In this document: positions 62,766 through 64,000 of the stretch, in pieces
Layout: every line of letters begins with the position of its first letter
Position numbering within the stretch: the stretch's first letter is position 1
Assembly: GCF_026212465.1 (NCBI RefSeq)
Contig: NC_080055.1
Coordinates: forward strand, 13,903,783-13,967,782
Direction: 5' to 3'
Length of the DNA: 64,000 bases
DNA from: Amaranthus tricolor
Lineage: Eukaryota; Streptophyta; Magnoliopsida; Caryophyllales; Amaranthaceae
The notes under the pieces: model-generated
The model's database searches: none
The model's input: only the letters and a program-made list of their open reading frames with translations
What the model was told of the DNA's origin: nothing
Made by a program: the position numbers and the translations under genes

Positions 62766-64000
62766 TAAAAAAACTAAAATCGCAACTTAACACGTAATTT
62801 CTAGTATATAGCTATGATTTATAATTGTAACCACTTCAACACAATAATATATACCAAATAGTGTTGTGTTCCATGTTTCGTTCAAAACAAACCAAGTTTG
62901 AGCTACTTTATGCGCAAAAGTGCCCCTAAACGCTTAAAAACCCTTAAAATCGCAACCTAACACGTAATATCTAGCATATGACTATGATTTACAATTATAA
63001 CAACACACAATAATATATACCAAATAGTGTTGTGTGCCATGTTTCGTGCAAAACAAACCAAGTTTGAGCTACTTTATGCGCAAAAGTGAGAAAAACGCTT
63101 AAAAAACCCTTAAAATCGCAACTTAACATGTAATTTCTAGTATATGACTATGATTTACAAATCTAACAACTTAATCACAATAATATATAGCAAATACTGT
63201 TGGTGTGCCAAGTTTCGAGCAAAACAAACCAAGTTTGATCTACTTTATGCGCAAAAGTGCAAAAAACGAATAAAAAACCCTTAAAATCGCAACTTAACAC
63301 GTAATTTCTAGTATCTGACTATGATTTACAATTCTAACCACTTCAACACAACAAAATATACCAAATAGTGGTGTTTGTCAAGTTTCGTGAAAAACAAACC
63401 AAGTTTGAGCTACTTTAATGCGCAAAAGTGGCAAAAAACGAATAAAAACACATAAAATCGCAACTTACCACGTAATTTCTAGTATATAACTATGATTTAC
63501 AATTAAGCTACTTCAACACAATAATATATACGAAATAGTGTTGTGTGCAAAGTTTTGCGCAAAACAAACCAAGTTTGAGCTACTTTATGTGCAAAAGTGC
63601 CAAAAACGCTTAAAAAACCCTTCAAATCGCAACTCAACACGTAATTTCTAGTATATGACTATGAATTACAATATTAACCACTTCAGTACAACAAAATATA
63701 CACAATAGTGTTGTTTGCGAAGTTTCGTGCAAAACAAACCAAGTTTGAGCTACTTTATGCGCAAAAGTGAAAAAAACGCTTAAAAACCCTTAAAATAGCA
63801 ACTTAACACGTAATATCTAACATATGACTATGATTTACAATTCTAACAACTTCAACACAATGATATATACCAAATAGTGTTCTGTGTCGTGTTTCGTGCA
63901 AAACAAAACATGTTTGAGCTACTTTATGCGCAATAGTGAAAAAACGCTTAAAAAACCCTTAAAATCGCAACTTAAACTCGTAATTTCTACTATATGACTA
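62766..64000 (-). repeat. Satellite block D: inverted copy of block B sequence
   Basis: The reverse complement is block B type in normal order. Read from 64,000 backward it runs from the end of a B4 monomer through B5, B6, B7, B8, B1 and B2 to B3, matching about 11,323-12,552 (1230 bp versus 1235 bp). It shares the variant 'ggttaatattgtaattc' with 11,643; the neighbouring B6 monomers near 8,945 and 10,290 have 'ggttagaattg'. It also has 'catatgttag' in B5 as at 11,495, and 'catagtcatatgctag' in B2 as at 12,338. B1 lies at 63,187-63,195 on the minus strand. It differs at some B7 positions, so it is a relative rather than the same locus. Confidence 0.92.

Noticed and set aside
1..64000. Assignment to a known centromeric satellite such as the Arabidopsis 178-bp family
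   Set aside because: I noted only short, weak similarity of the ttaaaatcgcaacttaa segment (minus strand) to my recollection of such repeats. The length and the rest of the monomer do not agree, so I leave the taxon open.

Overview
The whole window is satellite DNA. Apart from three runs of exactly 100 N, every stretch I read is a tandem copy of one AT-rich monomer of about 165-171 bp (mean near 169 bp), and I find no protein gene, RNA gene, transposon, CRISPR array or unique sequence. This is the layout expected of a eukaryotic centromeric or other constitutive heterochromatin array. A nucleosome-sized AT-rich monomer in kilobase higher-order repeats (HORs) fits a plant well, but I do not recognise the monomer and do not assign a taxon. 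All open reading frames here are chance readings through the monomer.

The monomers form three different HOR families in separate contig blocks. Block A (1-7971) is a 13-monomer HOR of about 2.20 kb, preceded by a rearranged 6-monomer piece. Block B (8072-41575) is an 8-monomer HOR of about 1.35 kb, with 26 copies of its diagnostic monomer on the + strand. Its middle (about 14.8-32.1 kb) is disturbed by 5-, 7-, 10- and 11-monomer units and by two segmental duplications, and its last 6.7 kb is a younger nested 16-monomer repeat of 2,699 bp. Block C (41676-62665) is a 17-monomer HOR of about 2.89 kb whose last two units have grown to 20 and 23 monomers. Block D (62766-64000) is block-B sequence in the opposite orientation; it shares a private variant with the unit near 11.3-12.55 kb.

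All monomers up to 62,665 point the same way; the only orientation change coincides with the third N gap, so it may be a scaffolding artefact or a real array inversion. Block B and block C share a trimer of monomer types, so the families probably arose from a common array by amplification of different segments.

The most interesting signals are the nested 8-to-16 monomer homogenisation, a 14-bp perfect palindrome that appears in two sequence versions at the same place in the monomer in different families, large tandem duplications with traceable junctions, and a ~6 kb stretch with excess single-base insertions that looks like residual consensus error.
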